In this document: piece after piece, positions 17,770 to 26,705 of the stretch | How positions within the stretch are numbered: position 1 is the stretch's first letter | How the letters are laid out: the number at the start of each line of letters is the position of its first letter | From: Gemmatimonadota bacterium | GTDB lineage: Bacteria > Gemmatimonadota > Gemmatimonadetes > Longimicrobiales > Gaopeijiaceae | Assembly: GCA_030550695.1 (NCBI GenBank) | Contig: JAUQOX010000009.1 | Span: 1 to 26,943 of the forward strand | Direction: 5' to 3' | Length of the DNA stretch: 26,943 bases | Program-made: the position numbers and the translations under genes | Notes under the pieces: model-generated | What the model saw: the letters and a program-made list of their open reading frames with translations, nothing else | The model's database searches: none | What the model was told of the DNA's origin: nothing

Positions 17770-17779
17770 TGATATCTTT
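17765..17779 (+). promoter_or_regulatory. Candidate -10 region of the glutamate dehydrogenase promoter
   Basis: TATCTTT (17773-17779) is preceded by TG one base before it (extended -10) and by ATTT starting 8 bases upstream. It directly follows the terminator T tract. No -35 match is seen 17 bases away. The same spacing of a T-rich run and TATCYTT occurs at 4296-4310 and 19272-19286. Confidence 0.45.
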
Positions 17780-17847
17780 CACGGGTGAGGGGACGGGGCT
17801 GGGGGGGGGGACGAGACGGAGAACAACTTCCAACGGGGTGGGTGCAC

Positions 17848-19140
17848 ATGGAGAAGAAAGAGAAGGCCTTCAATTCCTTCGAGATGGCTCAGGCCCAGTT
17901 CGATCGGGTGGCCGATCTGTTGGATCTGGATACCGGAACCCGGGAACTTCTGCGTTACCCCATGCGAGAGTATTCCTTCGCCATCCCGGTCCGCATGGAC
18001 GACGGGACCTCGCGGGTGTTCCGGGGCTTCCGGGTGCAGCACAACGACGCCCGGGGTCCCAGCAAGGGGGGGATCCGGTTCCACCCCCACGAGACCCTGG
18101 ACACCGTCCGGGCCCTGGCCACCTGGATGACCTGGAAGTGCGCTGTGGTGGACATTCCCCTGGGGGGAGGAAAGGGCGGGGTGGTCTGTGACCCCCACCA
18201 CCTGAGCCTCCGGGAGCAGGAACAGATTTGCCGGGGATGGGTGAGACAGATTGCCCGGAACGTGGGCCCCAACCAGGACGTGCCGGCTCCCGACGTCATG
18301 ACCAACGCCCAGCACATGCTCTGGATGCTGGACGAACTGGAGGCCATCCGAGGCGAGAAGCTCCCCGGCTTCATCACCGGCAAGCCGGTGGGGATGGGGG
18401 GGTCCCTGGGGCGGAAGGAGGCCACCGGATATGGGGTGGTCTATACCCTCCGGGAGGCTCTGAAGGAACTGGATCTGCCACCGGAGAAGACCACGGCCTC
18501 GGTGCAGGGGTTCGGCAACGTTTCCCAGTACATGATCGAGCTGTACCAAAAGCTGGGGGGCAAGGTGATCTGTGTGTCGTCGTGGAACCAGAAGGACCAG
18601 AAGGCATACGCCTATCGGAAGCTGGACGGGGTGGACTTCGCGGAACTCATGTCCATCACCAATCAGTTCGGGGAAATCGATCGGGAGAAGGCCCAGGCTT
18701 TGGGCTACGAGGTGTTGCCGGGGGACGCCTGGATCGAGCAGGAAGTGGACATCCTTATGCCCGGCGCCTTGGAGAACCAGATCAACGCGGACAACGTGGG
18801 CCGGATCTCCCAACAGGTGAAGATCATCGCCGAAGGCGCCAACGGCCCCACCTCGCCCGAGGCCGACGAGGTGATCCACCGCAGGGGCATCTTCATGATC
18901 CCGGATTTTCTCTGCAACGCCGGCGGTGTCACCTGTTCCTATTTCGAGCAGGTCCAGAGCAACACGAACTACTACTGGGAAAAAGAGGAGGTCCTGAGCA
19001 AGCTGGACCACAAGATGACCGCCGCCTTCCACTCGGTGCTGGAGGTGGCCAAGAGCCGCAACCTCTACATGCGGGACGCCGCCTACGTGATCGCCATCGA
19101 TCGGGTGGCCCAGGCCTGCAGGCAACGGGGCTGGGTCTGA
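17848..19140 (+). CDS. gdhA: Glutamate dehydrogenase (Glu/Leu/Phe/Val dehydrogenase family, hexameric)
   Basis: 430 residues from ATG 17848; the frame is open further upstream but those codons read as leader. It interconverts glutamate and 2-oxoglutarate plus ammonium with NAD(P). The N-terminal substrate domain shows GPSKGGIRFHP (Lys73), MTWKCAVVDIPLGGGKGG with Lys97 and catalytic Lys109, and the PAPDVMTN motif. The Rossmann domain follows with VQGFGNVSQYM (GxGNV). Length fits the approximately 420-450-residue bacterial and archaeal hexameric class. Cofactor preference is not called. With nrfHA it could help assimilate ammonium or release it in catabolism. The gene stands alone between two intrinsic terminators. 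Confidence 0.93.
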   Translation: MEKKEKAFNSFEMAQAQFDRVADLLDLDTGTRELLRYPMREYSFAIPVRMDDGTSRVFRGFRVQHNDARGPSKGGIRFHPHETLDTVRALATWMTWKCAVVDIPLGGGKGGVVCDPHHLSLREQEQICRGWVRQIARNVGPNQDVPAPDVMTNAQHMLWMLDELEAIRGEKLPGFITGKPVGMGGSLGRKEATGYGVVYTLREALKELDLPPEKTTASVQGFGNVSQYMIELYQKLGGKVICVSSWNQKDQKAYAYRKLDGVDFAELMSITNQFGEIDREKAQALGYEVLPGDAWIEQEVDILMPGALENQINADNVGRISQQVKIIAEGANGPTSPEADEVIHRRGIFMIPDFLCNAGGVTCSYFEQVQSNTNYYWEKEEVLSKLDHKMTAAFHSVLEVAKSRNLYMRDAAYVIAIDRVAQACRQRGWV

Positions 19141-19241
19141 GGGGAACGGCCAGGATCGCCCTCGGGCCGCGTCCCGTCCTGCCCTCAGCGGGGGTGGATG
19201 AGAAGGCGTAGGGGCAAGGGGTCCGGCGCAGAGGGTGGATG

Positions 19242-19275
19242 AAGGGGGGAGGGAGGGTCCTCCCCCCTTGCTTTT
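19242..19275 (+). terminator. Intrinsic terminator after gdhA
   Basis: AAGGGGGGAGG (19242-19252) pairs with CCTCCCCCCTT (19259-19269), followed by GCTTTT. It lies about 100 bases after the gdhA stop and directly before the next promoter-like element. Confidence 0.7.
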
Positions 19276-19287
19276 GGTGTATCTTTG
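19272..19287 (+). promoter_or_regulatory. Candidate -10 region for the PPDK-like operon
   Basis: TATCTTTG (19280-19287) with TTTT starting 8 bases before it matches the arrangement at 17765 and 4296. It also fits the TAnnTTTG -7 element known from Bacteroidetes, though the -33 TTTG is not seen. It lies 156 bases before ATG 19443. Confidence 0.45.
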
Positions 19288-19442
19288 GCGCAGGGCTCTC
19301 CACCCGGAAAAGCGAGGCGCACGTCGCCGGGAGCGGGATCTCCCGCAAGGGCCTCCCCCTCGGGGGGTGGACCCCTGCGGCCGGTGACGGGGTCAGGGGG
19401 CCGGGACCGGCAAGGAACGTCGAGGGTCGAGGGAGGGACTTC

Positions 19443-22400
19443 ATGGAGCCAGGGGGACCCGCCAGCAAGCCGCAGCAAGAAATGGAGGAGATACTTCAGG
19501 GCCTTCAAGAAAGGGCCAAAGAGCTCTTCTGCCTCTACCGGGTGGGGGATCTTCTGCGGGCCGCCGATCTTCCCTGGGAGAAACGGCTCCAGCAGGCCAT
19601 CGAGGCCATCCCCCAGGGGTGGCGCTACCCGGAGGTGTGTGAAGCCCGCCTGGAGATCGGGGCCCGGGAGTTCCGAACCCCCGGATTCCGCGAGACCCCG
19701 TGGACCCTGGAAGCAAAGGTGGAGCTGAGGGACGGTACCTTGGGCCGCCTCCAGGTGGCCTACACGCAGGAGCGTCCACCCCGGGACGAGGGACCGTTCA
19801 TGGTGGAAGAGCGGAGGCTCCTCGAGGCCATCGCCCGACAGATTGCCCTGCAATGGGATCACGACGAGGCGGCCCACGCCTGGGAGGCGTGGAGTTCGGC
19901 CCTTCAAGAAACGGGGGGTGAGGCGGGGCGGAAGTGGCGGGTCATCGTGGATTTCCTCCGCAGGGCCGATCCCAAGCTCCTGGAGCGGATTTCACGGCGG
20001 CTGTTGAATCACCTCCGCTGGAAGGGTGTGGAGGGGCTGGAGGCGGCCGCCGGCTCTTCGGACCTCCCCTGGTCCCCGGAAGATGACGGGAACGCCAACC
20101 GACCGATCCGCTGGGAGCGGGGAGAGGCCAAACCTGTCCCCACGGATCTGGTCTTTCGAGCGGCAGCCGAACACCTCACCGAAGACGAGATCGTCTCTTT
20201 CGTCCACACCTGGATCACCCGGGACAAGGTCTCCTTTCTGATCAACACCCTGGAGTGGCAGGAGTCCTCCCTGGAGGATATCGGGGAAGCGCTGGCCCGC
20301 TTCCACGCCATGGAACTCTCCGAGAGGGATCTTCCCCCTTCGCTCCTCCAAGTGCTCAAAACCTCCCTGCTTCGCCGGTTTTTCACCGACGATGTGGACT
20401 ACATCAACATCGGCAAGCATTTGGTGACCCTGGAGGACTTTTACCACCTCAGCCAGCACCTGGTGGCTCCGCCGAACTCCCACGGGCGGTTGGGGGGGAA
20501 GAGTGCCGGGATCTTTTTGGCCCAAAAGATCGTGGAGCGGATGCAAGGAGATGAGGCCCTGTTGCAGGGCATCCGGGTTCCCAAAACCTGGTACATGGCC
20601 TCCGACGGGATCATCGCCTTCATGCGCCACAACGGCCTGGAAGACATCTACGACCGGAAATACATGGATCTGGAGGAGGTGCGCCAGCAGTACCCCTACG
20701 TCATCCAGGCCTTCAAGTCTTCGTCCTTCCCACCGGAACTCCTCCACGGCCTGGCCCGCATTCTGGAAGATCTGGGGGACCAACCCCTCATCGTTCGCAG
20801 TTCCAGCCTGCTGGAGGACCGCACCGGCGCCTCGTTTTCCGGCAAGTACAAGAGCCTCTTTTTGGCCAACCAGGGCTCCAAGGAGGAGCGCCTGGAGGCC
20901 TTGAAGGATGCGGTGGCGGAGGTCTACGCCTCGGTCTTCGGCCCCGATCCCATCGAGTACCGGGCCGAGAGGAACCTTCTGGACGTGCACGAGGAAATGG
21001 GGATCCTCATCCAGGAGGTGGTGGGCACACGGGTGGGGAAGTACTTCCTGCCGGCCTTTGCCGGTGTGGCCTTCAGCAACAACGAGTTCCGTTGGTCGCC
21101 CCGCATCCGCCGGGAGGACGGGTTGGTGCGTCTTGTGCTGGGGCTGGGGACCCGGGCGGTGGACAGGGTGGGCGACGACTTTCCCATCCTCCTGGCCCCC
21201 GGCCAACCCGGCCTTCGGGTGAACACCACGTTGGAAGAGCATCTCCGCTACTCGCCCCGGGCTGTGGACCTCATCAACCTGGAAACCGGAGCCTTCGAGA
21301 CAGTTCCCATGGCGGATTTCCTGCGGGAGTGCGCCAACGACCTTCCCCTGGCTTCCAAGATCCTTTCCGTGGTGGAAGAGGATCGGGTGCGGAGCCCCCG
21401 GGGACTCTTGGAAGACCTGTCCCAGGTGTCTACGGTGGTCACCTTTGAAGGCCTGGTCCGCGACACTCCTTTCCTCGGGCAGGTGGGAGCTCTCCTCAAG
21501 GTTTTGCGCGAGACCCTGGGGATGCCGGTGGATGTGGAGTTCGCTTCCGACGGGCGGAACCTGTTTCTGTTGCAGTGCCGTTCCCAAAGCTTTACGGAAG
21601 GAGGAGCACCCTCTCCCATTCCCCGGGGTCTTCCGAAAAGCCAGGTTCTGTTTACCGCCCACCGGTTCATTTCCAACGGCAAGGTGCCGGACCTGACCCA
21701 TGCCGTGTACGTGGTGCCCAGGGCGTACACCGAGCTGCCGGAGCTGGGGCAACTCAAGGCGGTGGGCCAGGCCGTGGGACGATTGAACAAGCTCCTGCCC
21801 AAACGCCGCTTCGTTCTCATGGGTCCGGGGCGGTGGGGAAGTCGGGGAGACATCCGCCTGGGGGTGAGCGTGGGCTATTCCGACATCAACAACACGGCCC
21901 TGCTGGTGGAGATCGCCCACCGTTCGGGGGGCGCAGTGCCGGATCTCTCCTTCGGCACCCACTTCTTCCAGGACCTGGTGGAGGCCCACATCCGCTACCT
22001 GCCGCTGTTCCCCGACGGGGAGGAAAACCTCCTCAACGAAGAGTTCTTCCTCCGTGCGCATAACCTGCTGCCAGAGCTGCTCCCGGAGTTTGCCCATCTG
22101 GCGCCGGTGATCCGGGTGGTGGACATCCGCCGGGAAACGGGGGGGCGGGTGCTGCGGGTGCTCCTCAACGCCGAGGAGGAGGAGGCCGTGGGACTGCTGG
22201 CCGACCCCGGGCCGGCCTTGGGGGGGCCGGTCGCCCTCCGTCAGAAAACCGGCCGGATCGTGGCCCCCGAGCCGCCCAGGGAGGAACACGGCTATTGGAG
22301 ACTCCACATGGCGGAGCGGATCGCTGCCCGCATGGACCCTGACCGCTTCGGGGTGAAACGCCTCTGGGTGTTCGGGGGCACCGAGGTGGGGGTGGCCGGG

Positions 22401-22673
22401 CCCGGGAGCGACATCGATCTCCTCATCCATTTCGAAGGGACGGAGGAGCAGCGCAAGGAACTCCTGGCTTGGCTGGAAGGGTGGAGCCTGGCTCTGGCCG
22501 AGGCCAACTATCTGAGGACCGGGGCCCGGTTGGAGGGGCTGCTGGACGTGCGGCTCATCTCCGAGCGGGATATCCGGGAGCGGACCGGCTACGCGGTGAA
22601 GATCGGTGCGGCCACGGATCCGGCCCGGCCGCTCGCGTTGGGAGGGAAGGAAGGGATGGGGCCGACACCATGA
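19443..22673 (+). CDS. GAF-like / PPDK-type ATP-grasp / nucleotidyltransferase fusion protein
   Basis: 1076 residues from ATG 19443, with GGGAGGG six bases upstream. No signal peptide. Residues about 10-140 resemble a GAF-type sensor domain. Residues about 350-715 are a PEP/pyruvate-binding (PPDK_N) ATP-grasp domain: GGKSAGIFLAQ, IVRSSSLLEDRTGASFSGKYKS split over residues 450-475, a QEVVG motif and a closing LLQCRSQS. The phospho-His swivel domain and the PEP/pyruvate barrel of true PPDK or PEP synthase are absent. Residues about 955-1060 form a nucleotidyltransferase-fold domain with FGGTEVG...GSDIDLLIHF (metal-binding DxD). ATP-dependent phosphoryl or nucleotidyl transfer to an unknown partner is inferred. 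Its stop overlaps the nucleotide-carrier start (ATGA). Confidence 0.8.
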   Translation: MEPGGPASKPQQEMEEILQGLQERAKELFCLYRVGDLLRAADLPWEKRLQQAIEAIPQGWRYPEVCEARLEIGAREFRTPGFRETPWTLEAKVELRDGTLGRLQVAYTQERPPRDEGPFMVEERRLLEAIARQIALQWDHDEAAHAWEAWSSALQETGGEAGRKWRVIVDFLRRADPKLLERISRRLLNHLRWKGVEGLEAAAGSSDLPWSPEDDGNANRPIRWERGEAKPVPTDLVFRAAAEHLTEDEIVSFVHTWITRDKVSFLINTLEWQESSLEDIGEALARFHAMELSERDLPPSLLQVLKTSLLRRFFTDDVDYINIGKHLVTLEDFYHLSQHLVAPPNSHGRLGGKSAGIFLAQKIVERMQGDEALLQGIRVPKTWYMASDGIIAFMRHNGLEDIYDRKYMDLEEVRQQYPYVIQAFKSSSFPPELLHGLARILEDLGDQPLIVRSSSLLEDRTGASFSGKYKSLFLANQGSKEERLEALKDAVAEVYASVFGPDPIEYRAERNLLDVHEEMGILIQEVVGTRVGKYFLPAFAGVAFSNNEFRWSPRIRREDGLVRLVLGLGTRAVDRVGDDFPILLAPGQPGLRVNTTLEEHLRYSPRAVDLINLETGAFETVPMADFLRECANDLPLASKILSVVEEDRVRSPRGLLEDLSQVSTVVTFEGLVRDTPFLGQVGALLKVLRETLGMPVDVEFASDGRNLFLLQCRSQSFTEGGAPSPIPRGLPKSQVLFTAHRFISNGKVPDLTHAVYVVPRAYTELPELGQLKAVGQAVGRLNKLLPKRRFVLMGPGRWGSRGDIRLGVSVGYSDINNTALLVEIAHRSGGAVPDLSFGTHFFQDLVEAHIRYLPLFPDGEENLLNEEFFLRAHNLLPELLPEFAHLAPVIRVVDIRRETGGRVLRVLLNAEEEEAVGLLADPGPALGGPVALRQKTGRIVAPEPPREEHGYWRLHMAERIAARMDPDRFGVKRLWVFGGTEVGVAGPGSDIDLLIHFEGTEEQRKELLAWLEGWSLALAEANYLRTGARLEGLLDVRLISERDIRERTGYAVKIGAATDPARPLALGGKEGMGPTP

Positions 22674-24055
22674 GCTTCCCTGGGTCTTCCGCCGCGTTGG
22701 GCTCGCCTGGATCCGGCGGCGCCGTGGGCTTTCTCCGGCGGGTGGTGGACGTCCGCCCCGGCGAGGTTCGGGCCCTTTTTTTGGCCTGCGCCTACTTCTT
22801 CTTCGTCCTCATGGCCTACTACATCATCCGCCCGGTGCGGGACGAGATGGGGGTGGCCGGGGGGGTGGAGAACCTGGCCTGGCTCTTTACCGGCACCCTG
22901 GCCCTGACGCTTCTGGTCCACCCCATCTTCACCTGGGCCGTGGCCCGCTACCCCAGGCGGCGCTTCATCCCCCTTACCTATCGGTTCTTTGCGGTTCAGC
23001 TCCTTCTGTTCTTTCTGCTCTTCCGCATCCTCCCCGAAGGGGGGCAGGTCTGGGTGGGACGGGTCTTCTTCAACTGGACCAGCGTCTTCAACCTCTTCGT
23101 GGTGTCCGTGTTCTGGGCCTTCATGGCCGATGTGTTCCGGCTGGAGCAGGGCAAAAGGCTCTTCGGCTTCATCGGGGTGGGGGGCACGGTGGGCGCCATC
23201 CTGGGCTCGGCGGTCACGGCTTCCCTGGCCCGGGCCCTGGGTCCGGTGAACCTGCTGGTGCTGTCGGCTCTGGGCCTGGAGCTGGCGTTGCGCTTCGCCG
23301 GAGCCTTGGGCCGGTGGACGGTGGCGGCCGCTCCGGTGGGCTCCACCGGCGATGCGGCTAAGGGGGCGCCTTCGGACGAAGAGGCCATCATCGGGGGGAG
23401 GGTATGGGCCGCCCTGGGCGAGGTGGCCCGCTCTCCCTACTTGTTGGGGATTGTGCTCTACATGCTGCTTTTCACCTTCACTTCCACCGCCCTGTACTTC
23501 CAGCAGGCCAACATCGTGGCCCAGACCTTCGGCAACTCGGGGGAGCGCACGGCGTTCTTCGCCAGGATCGACCTTTGGGTGAACGTGCTGACCCTGGTTA
23601 CGCAGGTCTTCCTCACGGGTCGGATCATCCGATGGGTGGGGGTGGGGTGGGCCTTGGCGATCCTGCCTTTGGTGACGCTGGTGGGGTTCGGCTGGCTCAG
23701 CCTGGCCCCCACGGCCGGCGCCCTCATGGCGGTCCAGGTGGTGCGGCGGGGGTGGAACTATGGCCTCATGAAGCCGGCCATGGAGACCCTCTTCACCGTG
23801 CTGGAACGGGAGGAGAAGTACAAGGCCAAGAACCTCATCGACACCTTCGTCTACCGGGCCGGCGACCAGATCGGCGCCTGGTCCTACACGGGGCTCATGG
23901 GCTTGGGGTTGGGGCTGGGGGCACTGGCCTTGGTGAACGTGCCGGTGGCGGCGGTGTGGGTGGGGGTGGGGCTGGCCATGGGGGTAGCGCAGGAGCGCAA
24001 AGCGGGGAAAATTGCACCACGGGTAGAACTGGCGGCTGCGGAGGGAAGCCCATGA
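22670..24055 (+). CDS. Npt1/Npt2 (ATP/ADP carrier, TLC)-family membrane transporter homologue
   Basis: 461 residues from ATG 22670, coupled to the upstream gene by ATGA. About 11-12 hydrophobic helices are visible, starting with ALFLACAYFFFVLMAYYIIRPVRDEMG, a stretch (YYIIRPVRDEMG) typical of the Npt1/Npt2 nucleotide-translocase family within the MFS-like fold. Mid-protein EQGKRLFGFIGVGGTVGAILGS and late YKAKNLIDTFVYRAGDQIG also match the family pattern. True ATP/ADP exchangers are known from intracellular parasites and plastids; homologues in free-living bacteria have mostly unknown substrates, so nucleotide transport is possible but unproven. Sharing an operon with an ATP-grasp/nucleotidyltransferase protein supports a nucleotide-related role (inference). 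Confidence 0.82.
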   Translation: MSFPGSSAALGSPGSGGAVGFLRRVVDVRPGEVRALFLACAYFFFVLMAYYIIRPVRDEMGVAGGVENLAWLFTGTLALTLLVHPIFTWAVARYPRRRFIPLTYRFFAVQLLLFFLLFRILPEGGQVWVGRVFFNWTSVFNLFVVSVFWAFMADVFRLEQGKRLFGFIGVGGTVGAILGSAVTASLARALGPVNLLVLSALGLELALRFAGALGRWTVAAAPVGSTGDAAKGAPSDEEAIIGGRVWAALGEVARSPYLLGIVLYMLLFTFTSTALYFQQANIVAQTFGNSGERTAFFARIDLWVNVLTLVTQVFLTGRIIRWVGVGWALAILPLVTLVGFGWLSLAPTAGALMAVQVVRRGWNYGLMKPAMETLFTVLEREEKYKAKNLIDTFVYRAGDQIGAWSYTGLMGLGLGLGALALVNVPVAAVWVGVGLAMGVAQERKAGKIAPRVELAAAEGSP

Positions 24056-24669
24056 GGGCAGGCCGGGGAGAAGGGTTCCCGCCGGAGGGATGGGCTGAGC
24101 CTGCCCCTTGGCGGCCATGGCGACGGGCCATTCAGGAGGAGCAAGGAGAACCGGCGGTGAGCCTCGCCGATGTCCAGGCGGTGATCGAGAGTGCCAAGGC
24201 CCGGGGGACCGGACCTTTGGAGGCTTTTCTCCGGAAAAGGGTGCCGGGCTTCCCGGAGGAGAAGCTCCAGGAGGCCACGTCCCTCTGTCTGGAGATCATC
24301 GAATCCGTGCCCGTCCTTCTGGCCAGGGCCCGCCAAGAGGCCAGGGAACGGGGGATGATGCGGGAAGTCCAGCCCATTTTGGAGCATGCCGAGCGGTATT
24401 TCCTGACCCCGGTGGACCTGATCCCCGAAATGACGCAGGGTCTGGCCGGCCTGTTGGACGACACCTACCTGGTGCTCAAGGTGCTCTCGGAATTGGAGCG
24501 GGGGCCCCGCGCCTTCCTCGGGTTCGAGCTCGAACACCCCTTGCGCTTCCTTCGCTCCCTCATGGGAGAGGAGTTGAGCCGGAGGCTGGACGACCTGGCC
24601 CAGGCCGCCAAACACGAGATCTCCCACCACCTGGCCGCGGTGTGGCGGCACCCGGCCCTGGAGGCGTGA
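24052..24669 (+). CDS. YkvA/DUF1232-family protein with N-terminal extension
   Basis: 205 residues; the ATG overlaps the transporter stop (ATGA). The core signature of YkvA (DUF1232) is at about residues 120-150: YFLTPVDLIPEMTQGLAGLLDDTYLVLKVL, here given in part as FLTPVDLIPE and LLDDTYLVLKVL. The first roughly 100 residues form a polar, mostly helical extension of unknown role. The function of the family is not established; members are often small membrane-associated proteins. It is the last gene of the GC-rich operon; the lower-GC region starts 42 bases later. Confidence 0.75.
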   Translation: MRAGRGEGFPPEGWAEPAPWRPWRRAIQEEQGEPAVSLADVQAVIESAKARGTGPLEAFLRKRVPGFPEEKLQEATSLCLEIIESVPVLLARARQEARERGMMREVQPILEHAERYFLTPVDLIPEMTQGLAGLLDDTYLVLKVLSELERGPRAFLGFELEHPLRFLRSLMGEELSRRLDDLAQAAKHEISHHLAAVWRHPALEA

Positions 24670-24711
24670 AGGGGGGGCGTTCAAAGGAACTTCGCGAGAG
24701 GATCCGGATCG

Positions 24712-26241
24712 ATGGGAGAGACGCGGGTCGAGTTGAGGCATCTCTTGGAGGATCTGAGGGATGCGTACCCCACTCGTCCGGAAGAGGCGATCGTCACCGA
24801 GTTGGTTGCGAACTCCCTGGATTCGAAGGCGAGCGAGATCCGCCTCTTGGCTTCGAGAGAGGCGAAGACACTCCTCGCGGTAGATAACGGATCGGGGATG
24901 AGTAAAGAGAACTTCGAGGCTTACCACGATATCGCTGCAAGCACAAAGTCGCGAGGTGAAGGTATCGGATTCGCAGGACTCGGAGTGAAACTCTCCTTGC
25001 TCGTAGCGAGGTCTGTAGTAACGGAAACCAAGAAGGGTCCCTTTCATGCAGCTACCGAGTGGCGTCTTCAAGATGCAAAGCGGGCCCCTTGGGAGTGGAT
25101 CACCCCTCCGGGGATCGTCTCTGCAGCGTCTGGGACAGCCGTACTGATCCAGTTAAAGGGGGTTGACTCCCTGCTCCTTGATCCCTCCTTCATCGAGAAG
25201 GTCATACAGCATCACTATTTTCCTCTTTTGGACGATGAGTTTTCCAAATTCCTCAGGCAGGTCTACCCGCGTGGGGTCTCCTTTTTCGTTAATAATCGCT
25301 TAGTGCAAGCGCCGGCGACGTTGGAAACAGCCTACTCCGAGCTGTTCGTGATTCAGATCGGGCGGCGCCGCACCGTTGTGGGAATTGGAATGCTCAGAAA
25401 GAGCAGCAGGGAGCTTCCGGAGGACGAGCGCGGAATAGCGGTATCCACCTTTGGAAAGGTGATCAAGCGGGGATGGGATTGGTTGGGTCTTCAGCCACGA
25501 AATCCCGAGTATCTGTCGGGGATCGTGGAAGTTCCCAGATTGTCGAGGATTCTTACCACAAACAAAGCCGACTTCCTCAAAGACGCCACCAGCCTTCAGC
25601 AGTACTACAGGTATCGCAAAGCGATCCAGGAGGAAATTGTCTCACATCTTCGAGAAATGGGTGAGCTCAGCGAGCGGAGGGAGAGATCCCAAGAGGACCT
25701 GAAACCCCTCGCGAGAGAGCTTGAACGGGCTTTGGACCAAATGATCGCCGAATTTCCTGAGCTCAGTGTATTGCTTGGACAGAGGCAAAAGGGGGAGCCG
25801 GTGGAGGGGCCACTCCCTGTGGACTACGGGCAAGAAGCCGCCAGTCCTGAGGATGGCGTCGGGATTATGACCGGAACAAAGGGGGGTGATGGTATTGGTG
25901 GGGGAGTTGAGGTGGGGGGTGGAGATTTACCTGGGGAGGCTCCTGTGCCTAGAGAAAACGGGAAGGAGAGCGTCGTCCTGCATCGTGGACATCGGAAGCG
26001 TGCTGGTTTCATGATCGGTTTCGATGATGACCCTGCGCGACTGGAGCTTGCTTGGCTCTCTGGTACGACCATATGGATCAATCGTCAGCATCCGGCATTC
26101 CAGAAGGCCTTGGACTTGCGGGCGCAGTCCTACCATATTGCAGTCGCAGTGGCGTGGGTGCTTGCGGCGCACATTCGAAAAGAGAAATCCCCGATGGAAT
26201 TCGTAAATCGATTTCTTGGATTCTGGGCGAGGCTCCCGTGA
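24712..26241 (+). CDS. GHKL ATPase, MutL/MORC/Hsp90-like, with C-terminal domain (probable accessory gene)
   Basis: 509 residues from ATG 24712, with GAGAGGA eight bases upstream. The N-terminal GHKL ATPase domain has the Bergerat motifs: E30LVANSLD37, D58NGSGM63 and G82EGIGFAGLG91 with Lys93. There is no HisKA or receiver, so it is not a standard sensor kinase. Residues about 130-350 are the second domain; a Gly-rich linker (about 375-415) separates a C-terminal domain with TIWINRQHPAF. Comparable MutL-like/MORC-type ATPases occur in restriction and other defence loci (Iyer, Abhiman and Aravind, 2008 described such contexts), but no nuclease is seen here. Base composition is unlike its neighbours: 25260-25201 has 42% G+C against 70% at 24481-24540. 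Coupled by GTGA to the next gene. Confidence 0.75.
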   Translation: MGETRVELRHLLEDLRDAYPTRPEEAIVTELVANSLDSKASEIRLLASREAKTLLAVDNGSGMSKENFEAYHDIAASTKSRGEGIGFAGLGVKLSLLVARSVVTETKKGPFHAATEWRLQDAKRAPWEWITPPGIVSAASGTAVLIQLKGVDSLLLDPSFIEKVIQHHYFPLLDDEFSKFLRQVYPRGVSFFVNNRLVQAPATLETAYSELFVIQIGRRRTVVGIGMLRKSSRELPEDERGIAVSTFGKVIKRGWDWLGLQPRNPEYLSGIVEVPRLSRILTTNKADFLKDATSLQQYYRYRKAIQEEIVSHLREMGELSERRERSQEDLKPLARELERALDQMIAEFPELSVLLGQRQKGEPVEGPLPVDYGQEAASPEDGVGIMTGTKGGDGIGGGVEVGGGDLPGEAPVPRENGKESVVLHRGHRKRAGFMIGFDDDPARLELAWLSGTTIWINRQHPAFQKALDLRAQSYHIAVAVAWVLAAHIRKEKSPMEFVNRFLGFWARLP

Positions 26242-26705
26242 AGCTTCTTCTCCCGGTGGCGATTTCTCCAGGTGACGGTAGAGGCCGGCCGGTGCGTGCG
26301 GCTGCCTCGCTCAAAGTCTTGGAAAGTATTTCGGAGCCCCTCGACAAAGCTCTGGAACTGATTGAGTTGGACTACACTGCTTTGATTGCGGCATTAAACG
26401 TCCTGATTGAGAAAAGACGGAAGGGCGAGAAGGTCGATCCCAGACGCTATTGGATTGGAGGGGATCTCATCTTCCAGTTTCGGGCGCGATTGAAGGCGAT
26501 GGGTTTCTATCTGGTTGGGGAAGCAGAGACCCTAGGACGGGACCTCGATCGTTCGAAGACTTTCATGCAGCGTTTGACAACCTTTCGAAGGCGCTACCCG
26601 CAAATCAGCGATGTCGATCCGCGGGTCTCCTGGACAGCGGTGCGAGGTGGAGGGGAGGGGCCGACGGAAAAAATCATGAGATCCAAGGAAAGCCATCTTC
26701 ACTGA
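26238..26705 (+). CDS. Unrecognised small protein coupled to the GHKL ATPase
   Basis: 155 residues from GTG 26238, which overlaps the ATPase stop (GTGA). I do not recognise the family. It starts with a short hydrophobic segment (MKLLLPVAIS, reading GTG as Met) and is otherwise helical and basic, with a central LIEKRRKGEKVDPRRYWIGGD region (in parts: LNVLIEKRRKGEKV, RRYWIGGDLIFQFRARL) and a late QRLTTFRRRYPQISDVDP segment. No catalytic motif is visible. The tight coupling, same lower-GC composition and same strand suggest it forms a pair with the ATPase, perhaps as an adaptor or DNA-binding partner (inference). Confidence 0.6.
   Translation: MKLLLPVAISPGDGRGRPVRAAASLKVLESISEPLDKALELIELDYTALIAALNVLIEKRRKGEKVDPRRYWIGGDLIFQFRARLKAMGFYLVGEAETLGRDLDRSKTFMQRLTTFRRRYPQISDVDPRVSWTAVRGGGEGPTEKIMRSKESHLH

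Larger units (their letters stand above)
19141..19442 (+). other. 302-base intergenic region between gdhA and the PPDK-like gene
   Basis: It contains an intrinsic terminator (19242-19275), a promoter-like TATCTTTG (19280-19287) and a roughly 160-base leader before ATG 19443. A short direct repeat, GGGTGGATGA, occurs at 19192-19201 and 19233-19242. No gene is seen. Confidence 0.5.

Noticed and set aside
19992..22430. 812-codon minus-strand frame opposite the PPDK-like gene
   Set aside because: Shadow of GC-rich coding sequence; no motif and no ribosome-binding site.
22589..24118. 509-codon minus-strand frame opposite the nucleotide carrier
   Set aside because: His/Pro/Gln-rich product mirrors membrane-protein codons on the other strand; not a gene.
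24660..24715. Attachment site or direct repeat at the GC boundary
   Set aside because: No tRNA end, integrase or repeat is visible at the junction; a partner repeat would lie outside the window.
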